64,000 nucleotides of DNA from Planctomycetota bacterium (GTDB lineage: Bacteria > Planctomycetota > Phycisphaerae > Sedimentisphaerales > Anaerohalosphaeraceae): assembly GCA_019456225.1 (NCBI GenBank), contig VRUI01000001.1, positions 1-64,000 on the forward strand, read 5' to 3'. Within the stretch, counting starts at the first letter, position 1, and each line of letters starts with the position of its first letter. Both the position numbers and the translations under genes were made by a program. Below are positions 51,977 through 61,328 of the stretch, piece after piece. The notes below the pieces were generated by a model, which worked only from the letters and a program-made list of their open reading frames with translations, searched no databases and was not told the DNA's origin.

Positions 51977-52624
51977 ATGAAAATCATAGCATTAGCAGAC
52001 ATACACGGCGGGCTTGACTACCTGGCTGGGGCCGCTGGGGATCTCGCCGCCGCCGACCTTATCCTGATCGCAGGCGACATAACCAACTTTGGGGGAGTAA
52101 AACAGGCAAAGCATGTCATCGATGGGCTTAGAAGCTGCAACCGCAACATTCTCGCCGTCACCGGGAACTGCGACGAGCCCAAAACAGGCGGGTATCTCGC
52201 GGCGGAGGGGATCAATATTAATTGTAACTGCATCGGGTTTGAAGGGGTCAATTTTGTCGGCCTTGCCGGAAGTATCGATGCCAGCCGGTCCCAACTCGGC
52301 GATACCCTGGAAGAGCACTTTGCAAACACACTCGCCGAAATTGAGACACAAACTGCCTCGGTCGAACCTCTTGTCCTGGTAACCCATCAACCGGCAAGGG
52401 GGACAGCTGTCGAAAACCGCGGCGGGGGAAGCGACGCAATATACGACTTCATTGCAAGGCGTCAGCCGATCCTGGCGGTATCGGGCCACATCCACGAAGC
52501 AGCAGGCAAAGATACCATCGGGAAATGCGTTCTCGTAAACCCGGGGCCTTTCCACAATGGCTCGTATGCCTCGATAGAAATAAGAGACGGAAAAGTGAAT
52601 AAAGTCCGGATCCACAGACTGTAA
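51977..52624 (+). CDS. metallophosphoesterase
   Basis: A 215-residue calcineurin-like phosphoesterase. Metal motifs in order: DIHGG (D8, H10), GDITNFGG, GNCDEP, VTHQPARGT and SGHIHEA. Substrate unknown. It ends shortly before the phhB gene, with about 80 bp between. Confidence 0.87.
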   Translation: MKIIALADIHGGLDYLAGAAGDLAAADLILIAGDITNFGGVKQAKHVIDGLRSCNRNILAVTGNCDEPKTGGYLAAEGININCNCIGFEGVNFVGLAGSIDASRSQLGDTLEEHFANTLAEIETQTASVEPLVLVTHQPARGTAVENRGGGSDAIYDFIARRQPILAVSGHIHEAAGKDTIGKCVLVNPGPFHNGSYASIEIRDGKVNKVRIHRL

Positions 52625-52705
52625 ATAACATCCAAACCAGATTTCAAAGAACCCAAAAATCAAATAACTCGTACAGATAGCTAGAGTTTATTAATGAGGT
52701 GAAAA

Positions 52706-53044
52706 ATGGATAAGTTCGAAGAAATTCCGCTTGTTTCAAAGGAATGTAAGAGCTGTCGGAATGCTGCCTGCCCCTTGGAATCCAAAGAGTCGAATAACCT
52801 GATGGGCCAGTTGTCGGCTGATTGGGTGATCACAGACGGCAGGCTTGAAAGGCAGTTTACGTTCAAGAATTTCCGGCAAGCTTTGGATATGACAAACAGG
52901 ATCGGCCAACTCGCCGAACAAGAGGGCCATCACCCGGATATCTTCCTTGCCTGGGGGAGTGTAAAGGTGACGCTGTTTACGCACAAAGTGGGCGGACTTA
53001 CAGAAGAAGACTTTATACTAGCTGCAAAGATAGACCGGCTGTAG
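52706..53044 (+). CDS. phhB: 4a-hydroxytetrahydrobiopterin dehydratase (PCD/DCoH)
   Basis: A 112-residue protein. The substrate motif EGHHPDIFLAWGSVKVTLFT, then HKVGGLTEEDFILAAKID, is the PCD/DCoH pattern, containing the H-H-P triad. It regenerates the pterin cofactor after hydroxylation and in some bacteria may be a molybdopterin-associated protein. The N-terminal about 25 residues (CKSCRNAACP) have four extra Cys, which is unusual. Confidence 0.92.
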   Translation: MDKFEEIPLVSKECKSCRNAACPLESKESNNLMGQLSADWVITDGRLERQFTFKNFRQALDMTNRIGQLAEQEGHHPDIFLAWGSVKVTLFTHKVGGLTEEDFILAAKIDRL

Positions 53045-53071
53045 GGGCGGACCTATGGGCACGTCCGTTAA

Positions 53072-53836
53072 TTACTTGCCATTATAAACTATCGCCGCCA
53101 TGGTCATCCTTGAGTATTTTTTCCAAAGCTCGTTAGCGGAAAGCCTCTTGGCCTGGGGGCGAAACTCAACGGTAATAATGGGTATGCCAAGCGTTTCTCC
53201 GGCATAGGCCCCGAGCGAGCCGGGCCTGCTTCCAAGCTTCTTAACGGGCAGATCGGTATACGCTGCCATCGCTTCTGCTATCTGCCGCCCCGGCCCGTCA
53301 TAGTCGATACAGGCCAGCGGTTCATGGAATGTTACTATCCGGTCGGGTTTGTATAGCAGGATAAGTTTTTCGATTATTTGCGATTCCGGTTCCGACAGAC
53401 CATGCGGGCCGTTTCTGGCGTTGTTGACACGGTTATAAGCCGCAAAATTTCTGTTAAGATCAACACCGTTGGCATTATACCTCTGGTTATGGTGGTAGCC
53501 GTCCGGGTTAGCTATCGGCAAGATCACGATCTTGTGTTTTTTAAGAATGTCATCCTGTTCCTTGAGAAATCGTATCATACCCCTTGCGATCGGCGTGCCG
53601 GCGCTTTCATTTCCGTGGATGGTCGCGATTATCAAGATCACATCCTCTCCAGTCCCCAGCACACTATAGTCGATCATGCGGTTTTCCACCGAATACCCCG
53701 CCGAAAAAGAAGTCCTCGTCTCAATTCTTTTAACAGGTGAAGGTCCAACGATGAACTCAGTTTTCTTTTCAGCCTCGCATCCGCATAAACCGGCGGCAAG
53801 CAGAGCAATAATAAAAGTATGAACAGTTTTAGGCAT
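53072..53836 (-). CDS. M14 zinc carboxypeptidase/murein peptide amidase-like lipoprotein
   Basis: A 254-residue lipoprotein (signal ending GLCGC, C20). I start at ATG 53836 (AAGGA upstream). The zinc ligands are IHGNESAG (H..E) and VTFHEP (H), with catalytic Glu in TVEFRP. Relatives of MpaA or succinylglutamate desuccinylase-like M14 enzymes trim murein peptides. Its envelope anchoring fits that. Confidence 0.85.
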   Translation of the reverse strand: MPKTVHTFIIALLAAGLCGCEAEKKTEFIVGPSPVKRIETRTSFSAGYSVENRMIDYSVLGTGEDVILIIATIHGNESAGTPIARGMIRFLKEQDDILKKHKIVILPIANPDGYHHNQRYNANGVDLNRNFAAYNRVNNARNGPHGLSEPESQIIEKLILLYKPDRIVTFHEPLACIDYDGPGRQIAEAMAAYTDLPVKKLGSRPGSLGAYAGETLGIPIITVEFRPQAKRLSANELWKKYSRMTMAAIVYNGK

Positions 53837-53972
53837 AAACATTTCCTTAAAAGCGCGGGATCACAACAGCGGCGAATAAAAACTCAACTCGATCAATAAA
53901 ACACAATGACTCAAAAAGCTAATAGCTTATCGCTGTTGAGTGAAGCGAAATCCACCGAAAGGGGACTAATTG

Positions 53973-54485
53973 CTAATCACCATTTATCTCGGAGAGCAAA
54001 TTTTTCATCAGACCTTTCAGGACTACCGGCGCGATATCGGCAAGTTCCGGTTCGGGTTTTTCATTTTGGGCTATTTCTTCTAATATTTCTTTTGCATGGT
54101 CTCCGTAACGAACAATTTCGTCAACGGTCTGCTGTGCCTCGTCGAGTTCGCCGTCGGTCATCTGACGAAGATAGATAACGATATTTTTCCACAGCCGCTT
54201 TTTATCCTGCTCGTTAAACGCAAAACCGATCACATCGTCATCAACTCCCTGCGTCTCATGCAGAATATTTAACTGAACATCTCTCATCTCTTTCATTTTC
54301 TTCTCGTACTGCCTCTCTTCCTCTTCTTCGACAGGTATCAGCTTAAGCTCTTCTTCCTCAGTCGCAGGCGGAAGCGGGATATAGCATTTTAGATTGCAGT
54401 GCGGACACTTGCCCCATTTGCCCCCGGCTTTTACGGGAGCCTTTATCTTTTTCTTGCAACTTTGACAAGTGAAATTAATAGTCAC
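53973..54485 (-). CDS. zinc-ribbon protein with charged coiled tail
   Basis: A 170-residue protein, GTG start with GGAGG upstream. The N-terminus CQSCKKKIKAPVKAGGKWGK, CPHC is a zinc ribbon seen in many planctomycete proteins. An acidic stretch (EEEELKLIPVEEEEER) and a helical domain follow. Function unknown. Confidence 0.7.
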   Translation of the reverse strand: MTINFTCQSCKKKIKAPVKAGGKWGKCPHCNLKCYIPLPPATEEEELKLIPVEEEEERQYEKKMKEMRDVQLNILHETQGVDDDVIGFAFNEQDKKRLWKNIVIYLRQMTDGELDEAQQTVDEIVRYGDHAKEILEEIAQNEKPEPELADIAPVVLKGLMKNLLSEINGD

Positions 54486-54562
54486 GAAAGAGCCTCCTTC
54501 TTAATAAAATAGAGTGAGTCGCATATGTTTAAGCATCGGCTATATGCCGAGTTGTACATTAA

Positions 54563-54922
54563 TCATTTGATACCTTTCTTTGCCTTATACTCGCAGGTGA
54601 CATCGGTGCTGATGCCGCCGCGGGGAGTAAATTTAGAAGTGATCCGCATCCACTTCGGTTTGCATGCCATGCAAAGATCATCCAGAATATCGTTCGTCAA
54701 TTGCTCGTAGAAGATTCCTTTATTCCGATAGCTCTGCATGTAAAATTTCAGGCTCTTAAGCTCAAGGCATTCTTTGTGAGGGGTGTATTCGATGACGATC
54801 TCACCAAAATCCGGTTGTCCCGTCACAGGACACACACTGGTAAACTCCGGAACTGTCGTTGTGATCACATAGTCACGCCCTATACGCGGATTTTCAAAAA
54901 CTTCAAACTCAAAATCACTCAT
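54563..54922 (-). CDS. queF: preQ1 synthase (NADPH-dependent 7-cyano-7-deazaguanine reductase)
   Basis: A 119-residue QueF of the short type. FTSVCPVTGQPDFGEIVIEY has the catalytic Cys, and the E-S-K-x-YMQSYRN region supports it (LKSLKFYMQSYRNKGIFYEQ). It reduces preQ0 to preQ1 in queuosine synthesis. Divergent from queC across 81 bp. Confidence 0.92.
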   Translation of the reverse strand: MSDFEFEVFENPRIGRDYVITTTVPEFTSVCPVTGQPDFGEIVIEYTPHKECLELKSLKFYMQSYRNKGIFYEQLTNDILDDLCMACKPKWMRITSKFTPRGGISTDVTCEYKAKKGIK

Positions 54923-55003
54923 TCATTTGCCCTTATCTTCAAAAACGGTTATACTTATTGCTTATGGTAACTTTTAATATGGATTTTTGCAAGGGTTTCA
55001 ACC

Positions 55004-55711
55004 GTGTCAAACACAAATAAAAAGGCCGTAGTCCTGGTCAGCGGCGGGCTGGATTCGGCAACAACGCTCGCTATTGCAGGCGAGATGGGCTTGGATTGTT
55101 ACGCGATGACATTCCGTTACGGCCAACGGCACAATGTAGAGGTTGAATATGCCAAAAAGGTTGCGGACTCGCTTTCCGTTAAGGAGCACCGTATTATTGA
55201 GATAAATCTTGGCGCTTTCGGCGGGTCGGCTCTTACGGATATGGCCCTGGAAGTGCCCAAAAACCGCGATGAAATAGCCGAAAACGCCGAATCTTCGCAG
55301 ATCCCGATAACATACGTACCGGCAAGGAACACGATTTTCCTGAGCTATGCGCTTGCTTTCGCCGAGGTGATCGGCTCTTTTGACATATTTATTGGTGTAA
55401 ATGCAACCGATTACTCGGGTTATCCGGACTGCCGACCGGAATTTATCGAGGCATTTGAGAAGATGGCAAACCTCGCAACCGCTGCTGCCGTCGAGAACAG
55501 GGGCAAATACATCATCCACACCCCGATAATTGAGATGTCAAAGGCCGAAATCATCCAGACAGGAACAAAATTGAGGGTCGATTATTCCCTCACCCACAGC
55601 TGCTATGACCCAGCCGAGGACTCAAAACCATGCGGAAAATGCGATTCCTGCAAGCTCCGCCTGAAAGGCTTCAAAGAGGCAGGCCTATCCGACCCGGTAA
55701 AATACTCCTGA
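55004..55711 (+). CDS. queC: 7-cyano-7-deazaguanine synthase
   Basis: A 235-residue enzyme, start GTG. P-loop-like motif [16 protein letters not shown], then [18 protein letters not shown] and a zinc site C-x8[10 protein letters not shown] near the C-terminus. It makes preQ0 from carboxydeazaguanine. Together with queF, it supplies queuosine modification; other que genes are elsewhere. Confidence 0.94.
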   Translation: MSNTNKKAVVLVSGGLDSATTLAIAGEMGLDCYAMTFRYGQRHNVEVEYAKKVADSLSVKEHRIIEINLGAFGGSALTDMALEVPKNRDEIAENAESSQIPITYVPARNTIFLSYALAFAEVIGSFDIFIGVNATDYSGYPDCRPEFIEAFEKMANLATAAAVENRGKYIIHTPIIEMSKAEIIQTGTKLRVDYSLTHSCYDPAEDSKPCGKCDSCKLRLKGFKEAGLSDPVKYS

Positions 55712-55734
55712 TAGCCCTACTTTCAGACACGCAG

Positions 55735-55792
55735 ATTACCTATCTTCCGGAAACGGAACCGGGTACCTTTTTCGGAAGATGGGTAATTTGGC
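55735..55792. repeat. REP-like palindrome, copy 1
   Basis: ATTACCTATCTTCCG pairs with CGGAAGATGGGTAAT around an inner GGAACCGGGTACC segment; it ends four bases past the RAYT stop. It matches 56543-56600 at 56 of 58 positions in direct orientation. Confidence 0.85.
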
Positions 55793-55795
55793 GGT

Positions 55796-56476
55796 TTATT
55801 TGAATTTTGTTGGCCTTCCTTGTTTTCTCAGGGTTGATTGTAGGTTCAATTCTTCTGCTGTTTTTATTATCCAATCCTTGTCTCCGTAAGGGCAGCCTCT
55901 TTTAATGCAGTTGGTTAGCTGGGCGTAATCTTCCTTGGGGACGACCTTATTTACTATTTCCGGCCAGCTTTTTGGTATTGGCAGCGGGCCTGGGTTCAGG
56001 ACGAACGGCTTGGCGGATCGAATTTCGAGATTGTCTCTATGTATGAAGCTTGACCATTGCCAGTCGGCGGCGGTTTCGACCATGCCGGCGCGGAGTGGGT
56101 TGGCCTCTATGTATCGCATGACATTTAAGTATCGCGAATTGCTCTGAATTGGGAAACTTTTGTAGCGACCCTTGTAGAGATGGCCGATTCCGGTGGTTCC
56201 GTGAGCGGCGTGCCAGCGGTGAGAGTGGGTGAGAGTGATCCAGTGCATGAAACGCGGGAGAGTGCCATCTTCTGGGGGCCAAAGCAGCAGATGCCAGTGG
56301 TTTGACATTATACAATATCCGCAGAACCGCATGGAAAAACGCTCAATTCCCTCGGCAAGGATGTTTTCAAAGGCAACGAAATCCAGATCCTTATTGAATA
56401 TCCTGGCCTTGCCGATCGCGCGATTCATGACATGATATACGATACCCCCTTTAGTTATCCGTCTTTTCTTTCCCAT
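55796..56476 (-). CDS. REP-associated tyrosine transposase (RAYT)
   Basis: A 226-residue Y1 transposase. The HUH motif is CIMSNHWHLLLWP, and the catalytic Tyr is in YLNVMRYIEANPLRAGMVE, followed by WSSFIHRD. The N-terminal KKRRITKGGIVYHVMNRAI is the family start. RAYTs are thought to spread REP sequences. This one is flanked by two nearly identical palindromic repeats. Confidence 0.93.
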   Translation of the reverse strand: MGKKRRITKGGIVYHVMNRAIGKARIFNKDLDFVAFENILAEGIERFSMRFCGYCIMSNHWHLLLWPPEDGTLPRFMHWITLTHSHRWHAAHGTTGIGHLYKGRYKSFPIQSNSRYLNVMRYIEANPLRAGMVETAADWQWSSFIHRDNLEIRSAKPFVLNPGPLPIPKSWPEIVNKVVPKEDYAQLTNCIKRGCPYGDKDWIIKTAEELNLQSTLRKQGRPTKFK

Positions 56477-56542
56477 AAAAGCATATTATAGTCCACTGTA
56501 TATAATGTCAACAGGTAAAATCAATAAATATCAGGCAGTTAA

Positions 56543-56600
56543 ATTGCCTATCTTCCGGAAACGGAACCGGGTACCTTTATCGGAAGATGGGTAATTTGGC
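56543..56600. repeat. REP-like palindrome, copy 2
   Basis: Same 58-bp sequence as 55735-55792, 66 bp before the RAYT start. Confidence 0.85.
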
Positions 56601-56641
56601 TGCATTGCAAGTGCATTTCGTCCTTGCTAAGGCATATTTTA

Positions 56642-57340
56642 TTACTGATAATTCGATCCCGGGTAGAGTATGTTTAGTGCTATTGAGTGAATTGGGCTGT
56701 ATATAAAGCCGATCAGTTTCCAGGCGATGACAAGGCCGACAATGCATATTGTTCGGTTAGACATCAACTGCCGGTATCTGGCAAGCGGCTCGCCATCTAG
56801 TGCCAGTTCCACCAGCGCCGTCCCGTCCAGCGGGGGAACCGGAATCAGGTTGAACACAAACAGCAGGCAATTGAGCGAAAACAGCAGGCTTAGCATAATA
56901 GCCGATCCATTAGCGATCCCCGATGTAACCGGTTCAACAACGGTAGAAAATACTATCGAATCAGGCTGATAAAACCATCCGAACCAGATTCCGGTATGTA
57001 TCAAGACGCCCGCGATCACAACAAGAAGCAAATTAGATGCAGGGCCGGCTAGCCCCATGTATGCCGCTTTCTTAGGATTCCTCGCCGCCCAGATTGGGTC
57101 ATAAGGAGCACTCGCCCAGCCCATCATAAAACCTCCAAGCGCATACGATAGCAATGGAATCACGATAGTCCCGAACGGCTCACGCTTTATATGCGGCAAT
57201 GGATGCAGGGAAACCTGCCCGCCCCGATAAGCCGTATCGTCACCAAACTTGAGCGCGGCAAACGCGTGCGAAGCCTCATGGACGCTTATCGAAATAATGA
57301 AAACGATATACCAGGCAAAACCTAACAACAAAGAATCCAA
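56642..57340 (-). CDS. site-2 protease family membrane metalloprotease
   Basis: A 232-residue membrane protein with the HExxH-type site ISVHEASHAF and the second ligand motif NLIPVPPLDGTALVE. I start at TTG 57340, seven bases after AGGAG. Members act on membrane substrates or as chaperones; the role here is not known. Confidence 0.85.
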   Translation of the reverse strand: MDSLLLGFAWYIVFIISISVHEASHAFAALKFGDDTAYRGGQVSLHPLPHIKREPFGTIVIPLLSYALGGFMMGWASAPYDPIWAARNPKKAAYMGLAGPASNLLLVVIAGVLIHTGIWFGWFYQPDSIVFSTVVEPVTSGIANGSAIMLSLLFSLNCLLFVFNLIPVPPLDGTALVELALDGEPLARYRQLMSNRTICIVGLVIAWKLIGFIYSPIHSIALNILYPGSNYQ

Positions 57341-57485
57341 ACCATACTCTCCTGAACAAAAAACCATCCGAAACAGCTAAAACACGGTAAATCTATAATA
57401 ACCCAGGAAGCCTTGCAGTCAAAACAAATAATATGCGGCATATTTTATGTGAGTGAGTTTGTTTGGCGGCAAAAAGAAGATCAAA

Positions 57486-58070
57486 CTAGAGTACCAGGTC
57501 GCAGGCGTTGGCCGGCATCCAGTGGGGATCCTTGCCTTCCCATTTGACGTTGCATCCGATGGGGTTGGTCATCGGTTGGGTTATCTCTTTTCCGGCTAAA
57601 TGGTCCTGAAGTGCGTTTTCCAGATCGTTTACCGTGATTTTTTCGGCATCTTTGGGGTTGTCTACGGCTCTGCCGGTGTAGATCAGCTTTCGATTTTTAT
57701 CAAATACGAAAAAGTGGGGCGTCCTTAGTGCACCGTACGCCAGTGCGACATCCTGCGCGGGGTCGTGCAGGTAGGTCCACGGAAATCTATTTTCCCTCAT
57801 CCTGACGACCATATTTTCGTATGAATCTTCTATGTAGGTGTTTGGGCTGTTGGAGTTTATCCCTACAAAACAGACGCTTTTGTCCGCAAATTTATCAGCG
57901 GTTTGACGTGTCACTTTATCTGATCCGATCACATACGGGCAATGATTGCATGTGAAAAAGATCACCAGGACATTCGCATCTTTGAAGTTTTCGAGGCAAT
58001 AGGCGCGTCCGTCTGTTGAGCAAAGCCTGAAATCAGGTGCGTTATCGCCGATTGATAGTGTAAATGGCAT
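57486..58070 (-). CDS. redoxin/AhpC-TSA family thioredoxin-like protein
   Basis: A 194-residue protein with an active Cxx[15 protein letters not shown]. Thioredoxin-fold features ([37 protein letters not shown]) are normal. No signal peptide, so cytoplasmic. GGGAGG precedes the start. Confidence 0.85.
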   Translation of the reverse strand: MPFTLSIGDNAPDFRLCSTDGRAYCLENFKDANVLVIFFTCNHCPYVIGSDKVTRQTADKFADKSVCFVGINSNSPNTYIEDSYENMVVRMRENRFPWTYLHDPAQDVALAYGALRTPHFFVFDKNRKLIYTGRAVDNPKDAEKITVNDLENALQDHLAGKEITQPMTNPIGCNVKWEGKDPHWMPANACDLVL

Positions 58071-58400
58071 AATTTACCTCCCTTTGAGCGGTTAATTTTT
58101 TTTATTGCAGGACAGGCTGCCTGGCACAAGTTCTTTCAAGTTAATCGGTCATTAAACCCGAAATAGTTAAAAGGATTCCCTGAATAACAGATTGTATTTC
58201 ATTACAGGTATTGTTTTTGAAACAAAACAACGACTATTGTAGAGATTGCGCTGTTTTTAGAGCCTGAAAGAAAGATTAAATGAACTGTAACTTTTCCTGC
58301 TTTTTTTGCTTATTCCTTGCGATTTGTTTCTGTATTTGCTAGAATAGAGTTTGTTGAAGCCGGGCATAAATGAGACAAGTTTCATCAGAAGGAGCTTTTT
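58071..58400. other. 330-bp spacer with promoter at 58317
   Basis: Contains TTGCGA (58317-58322), 17-bp spacer, TAGAAT (58340-58345) leading rightward. No gene found; AT-rich. Confidence 0.5.
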
Positions 58401-59003
58401 ATGAGTAGTACTTCTTCATACCTGGAAATTATTTTCCAACTGATCAACGGCCAGCAGCTTCGTTTTTCCGAGGACGATACTGCCGCCGCCGATGAGATAC
58501 TGCATAATATCAAACCTCACAAGTTTTTTACCGACGACCAGCTTCGCCTTTGCGGCGATAGTTTTGTCAGCGGGATTAGCAAAAACGCAATTTGCTGGAT
58601 GGTGTTTAAGACGCATGAAAAACTCAACTGGCATTATCCGCAGCATTTCCTTGGCGCAGAGGTCCTTACCAAAGAGCGGTTTCAACAGGCACTGGATACC
58701 GAGCTTGAGGGCATTAAGAAGCTGATGAGCGAAGGGAAACCGGGTAAACCTGTGTCGCTGTTTCTTGAGCTTATGATGCGGGACGGGGTTTTCTGGCACC
58801 TTCGGATACATTCCGAGACGCTTGTGCGGATGGAAAAGATCGAGATGAGCAAGATCATCCGGGAACTGACCGGCCTGCACGCAACGGGCCCGGAAGGCGG
58901 CGGGGTACTGATCAACATGAACAACGTAATGTCGTGGAAGTCGTTCCCGGGAGCGATCGACGCTACAGCCAATTCATGGAAGATGAACATTGCCTCAAAC
59001 TGA
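58401..59003 (+). CDS. conserved hypothetical protein, unknown function
   Basis: A 200-residue protein with AAGGAG before the ATG. No signal peptide or motif recognised; sequence is mixed alpha/beta (LEIIFQLINGQQLRFSEDDT at the start, RIHSETLVRMEKIEMSKIIR in the middle). Confidence 0.6.
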   Translation: MSSTSSYLEIIFQLINGQQLRFSEDDTAAADEILHNIKPHKFFTDDQLRLCGDSFVSGISKNAICWMVFKTHEKLNWHYPQHFLGAEVLTKERFQQALDTELEGIKKLMSEGKPGKPVSLFLELMMRDGVFWHLRIHSETLVRMEKIEMSKIIRELTGLHATGPEGGGVLINMNNVMSWKSFPGAIDATANSWKMNIASN

Positions 59004-59022
59004 CCTTTGGTCAGCTTGAGGA

Positions 59023-59074
59023 TTTATTATTGATGATTGATTATTTATTATTTGAGGATTCGGCCTTGGGCCGA
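59023..59074. repeat. TTATTGATTATTTATT array with GGCC hairpin
   Basis: AT array followed by TCGGCC-TTG-GGCCGA (59060-59074). Same structure as 18411-18474 and 51785-51838. Confidence 0.72.
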
Positions 59075-59122
59075 GGCTTTTTTATTTAAAATTCGTTAGT
59101 TTAAATAGGAGGATCAAGTCAT

Positions 59123-59572
59123 ATGGGGTCAGTTGCACGGAACCACGTAACATTTCAGGCTACAGGATTTAATACCACCGAAGATTTGGAAGAATTTATC
59201 AATCCCTGTAATTTTGGCAAAGATGTTGCTGAATGGTTGATTACTGAATTGGAAGGCAAGGTACCAAATATCGATCCAGAAGTTGGTCAGGAAGACTTTG
59301 GTTGGTATTTTACTTTCACTGGAAATACAGGAAAAGAATACAATTTTTTCGTAGGGCAATATGGTGATGAGGGGTGGTTGGCTTTTTTCAAGCGATCTCT
59401 CGGATTATTTGAGTTTTTATTTTGGTTTTGGAAAAAAAGAGAGATTTCACGGGATGATTTAATGGTATTCAATCAGATATTTAAACAGTCAGAACGTGTT
59501 TCCGATGTTAAGTGGCATTACCGGGATGATTTCATGAAGGGTAATGAGGACGTCTATAGCGATGCTCCATGA
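59123..59572 (+). CDS. hypothetical protein, unknown function
   Basis: A 149-residue protein with AGGAGG in good position. Acidic, Trp/Phe-rich (FGWYFTFTG, GWLAFFKRSLGLFEFLFWFW). No family recognised. Confidence 0.55.
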   Translation: MGSVARNHVTFQATGFNTTEDLEEFINPCNFGKDVAEWLITELEGKVPNIDPEVGQEDFGWYFTFTGNTGKEYNFFVGQYGDEGWLAFFKRSLGLFEFLFWFWKKREISRDDLMVFNQIFKQSERVSDVKWHYRDDFMKGNEDVYSDAP

Positions 59573-59631
59573 TGGGCTTGAAAGACAGAGATTATTGGTT
59601 TGATGAATAATATTTGGTGGAAACTATTTTA

Positions 59632-59661
59632 TTGACGTTTGGTTGTGTTGGGGGTTATAAT
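59632..59661 (+). promoter_or_regulatory. thiC promoter
   Basis: TTGACG (59632-59637), 18-bp spacer, TATAAT (59656-59661). Start about 59669, at the first base of the riboswitch. Confidence 0.75.
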
Positions 59662-59671
59662 TATTTTAGTC

Positions 59672-59773
59672 AGTTCGCCAGGGGTGGTCTGTTTGGCCTG
59701 AGAAATACCCTTTGAACCTGATCAGGAAAGGCTTTTGGATTAGTTCCTTGCCGACCTGCGTAGGGAAGCGACG
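59672..59773 (+). ncRNA. TPP riboswitch (THI element)
   Basis: The conserved core GGGGTG..CCTGAGA..ACCC..TTGAACCTGATCAGG and the 3' GCGTAGGGAA are all present. P1 can pair TCGC (59675-59678) with GCGA (59768-59771). It binds thiamine pyrophosphate. Confidence 0.93.
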
Positions 59774-59792
59774 TGCGTTACAGTTTTTGTAA

Positions 59793-59824
59793 GGTCGCTT
59801 TCTATTTTGAAGCGATCTTTTTTT
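59793..59824 (+). terminator. riboswitch-controlled terminator of thiC
   Basis: GGTCGCTT (59793-59800) pairs with AAGCGATC (59810-59817), then seven T. Alternatively GTCGCTT (59794-59800) pairs with AAGCGAC (59766-59772), which overlaps the P1 3' strand. TPP-bound P1 would free the terminator. Confidence 0.85.
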
Positions 59825-60017
59825 GTGCACCAGTGCACTTTTAAGGGCGGCTGAACTATTTTATTGTATATTAACGGGCCCGACTGTCCTCGATTCAATA
59901 ATTTATACTGTTTCGAATCTACCTCGAAAGTGTTAAAGACTTTTATGAGGCAGGGCCCTTCGGGTATGATTTCAAATACGAATTCTGCGAAAGTTAAGTT
60001 TTTTATGGAGTTTTATA

Positions 60018-61328
60018 ATGTCGACCCAGTTGGAAATTGCCAGGAGCGGTCAAATAAGCGACGCGGTTAAATCCGTTGCCGCTATCGAAAATCTTGCCCC
60101 AAAATTCATTCGTGACGAAGTTGCGGCGGGGCGTATTGTTATCTGCGCCAATAAGGTTCACCTTGCCGACAACCTCGTTCCAGCAGGTATCGGCAGGGCA
60201 CTGACGGTTAAGATCAATGCTAATATCGGGGCAAGCGATGTTCGTTCTTCGCTGGACGGCGAGGTCGAAAAAATGAAGATGGCGATCGACCTCGGGGCAG
60301 ATGCGATGATGGACCTGAGCACCGGCGGCGACCTTGACGAGATACGCACGCGGCTGCTTTCTCACTGCAACGTGCCTTTTGGGACGGTTCCGCTTTATGA
60401 GGTTATCACCGACCGCAGTGTCGAAGAGATCGACCGCGATTCGATCCTGAAGGTTGTAGAAAAGCAGGCAAAGCAGGGCGTTGATTTCTTTACGATACAC
60501 GCCGGTATCCTTCGCGAACATCTCGACCTGATCGGCAGCCGGGTTTGCGGTATTGTCAGCAGGGGGGGAGCGCTCATGGCTAAGTGGATGATTCATCACA
60601 ACAAGCAGAATCCGATGTTCGATATGTTCGACGATCTTTGCGCGATCATGCGTGAGTATGATGTTTGTTTTTCGCTGGGCGATGCACTTCGGCCCGGCTG
60701 TATTGCGGACGCTACCGACGAAGGGCAGATCGCAGAACTTCGCACGCTTGGCGAGCTTACGCAGCGGGCGTGGGAAAACGGCTGCCAGGTTATGGTAGAA
60801 GGGCCGGGGCATGTGCCGTATCATGAGATACAAAAGAATATGGAGATGCAGCAGGAGATTTGCCACGGTGCACCGTTCTATGTGCTCGGGCCGCTTGTAA
60901 CGGATATCGCGCCCGGGTATGACCATATTACCTCGGCTATCGGCGGGACGGCTGCGGCTGTTTACGGGGCTTCGTTTTTGTGTTATGTAACTCCGCGCGA
61001 GCATCTTGGTCTGCCCGATGTTGAAGATGTTCGGCAGGGCGTTATCGCCTCGAAGATCGCCGCACACGCAGCTGATATCGCAAAGGGTTTGCCCGGTGCG
61101 GCTGACCGCGATCTGCGTCTTAGCACGGCAAGGGCGAACCTGAACTGGAACGGGCATATCTCCGAATCGCTCGACCCGAATACCGCCCAGCGGATGCATG
61201 AGGAGGCTTGTGCCGGAAGCGAGATGGCCGAAACAAAAGATTCTGCCGACTACTGCACTATGTGCGGAAGAGACTGGTGCAGCGTGCGGATAAACAAGGA
61301 GATTCGAGATGCCTGCGGCAAGCAATAA
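60018..61328 (+). CDS. thiC: phosphomethylpyrimidine synthase ThiC
   Basis: A 436-residue radical SAM enzyme that converts AIR to HMP-P for thiamine. The C-terminal Fe-S motif CTMCGRDWC is present. It uses a shorter N-terminus than the E. coli enzyme. GGAG precedes the start. The methyltransferase gene overlaps its last 20 bases. Confidence 0.97.
   Translation: MSTQLEIARSGQISDAVKSVAAIENLAPKFIRDEVAAGRIVICANKVHLADNLVPAGIGRALTVKINANIGASDVRSSLDGEVEKMKMAIDLGADAMMDLSTGGDLDEIRTRLLSHCNVPFGTVPLYEVITDRSVEEIDRDSILKVVEKQAKQGVDFFTIHAGILREHLDLIGSRVCGIVSRGGALMAKWMIHHNKQNPMFDMFDDLCAIMREYDVCFSLGDALRPGCIADATDEGQIAELRTLGELTQRAWENGCQVMVEGPGHVPYHEIQKNMEMQQEICHGAPFYVLGPLVTDIAPGYDHITSAIGGTAAAVYGASFLCYVTPREHLGLPDVEDVRQGVIASKIAAHAADIAKGLPGAADRDLRLSTARANLNWNGHISESLDPNTAQRMHEEACAGSEMAETKDSADYCTMCGRDWCSVRINKEIRDACGKQ

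Noticed and set aside
60003-61325. minus-strand 440-codon ORF over thiC
   Set aside because: Antisense to thiC, which has a complete motif set and riboswitch.
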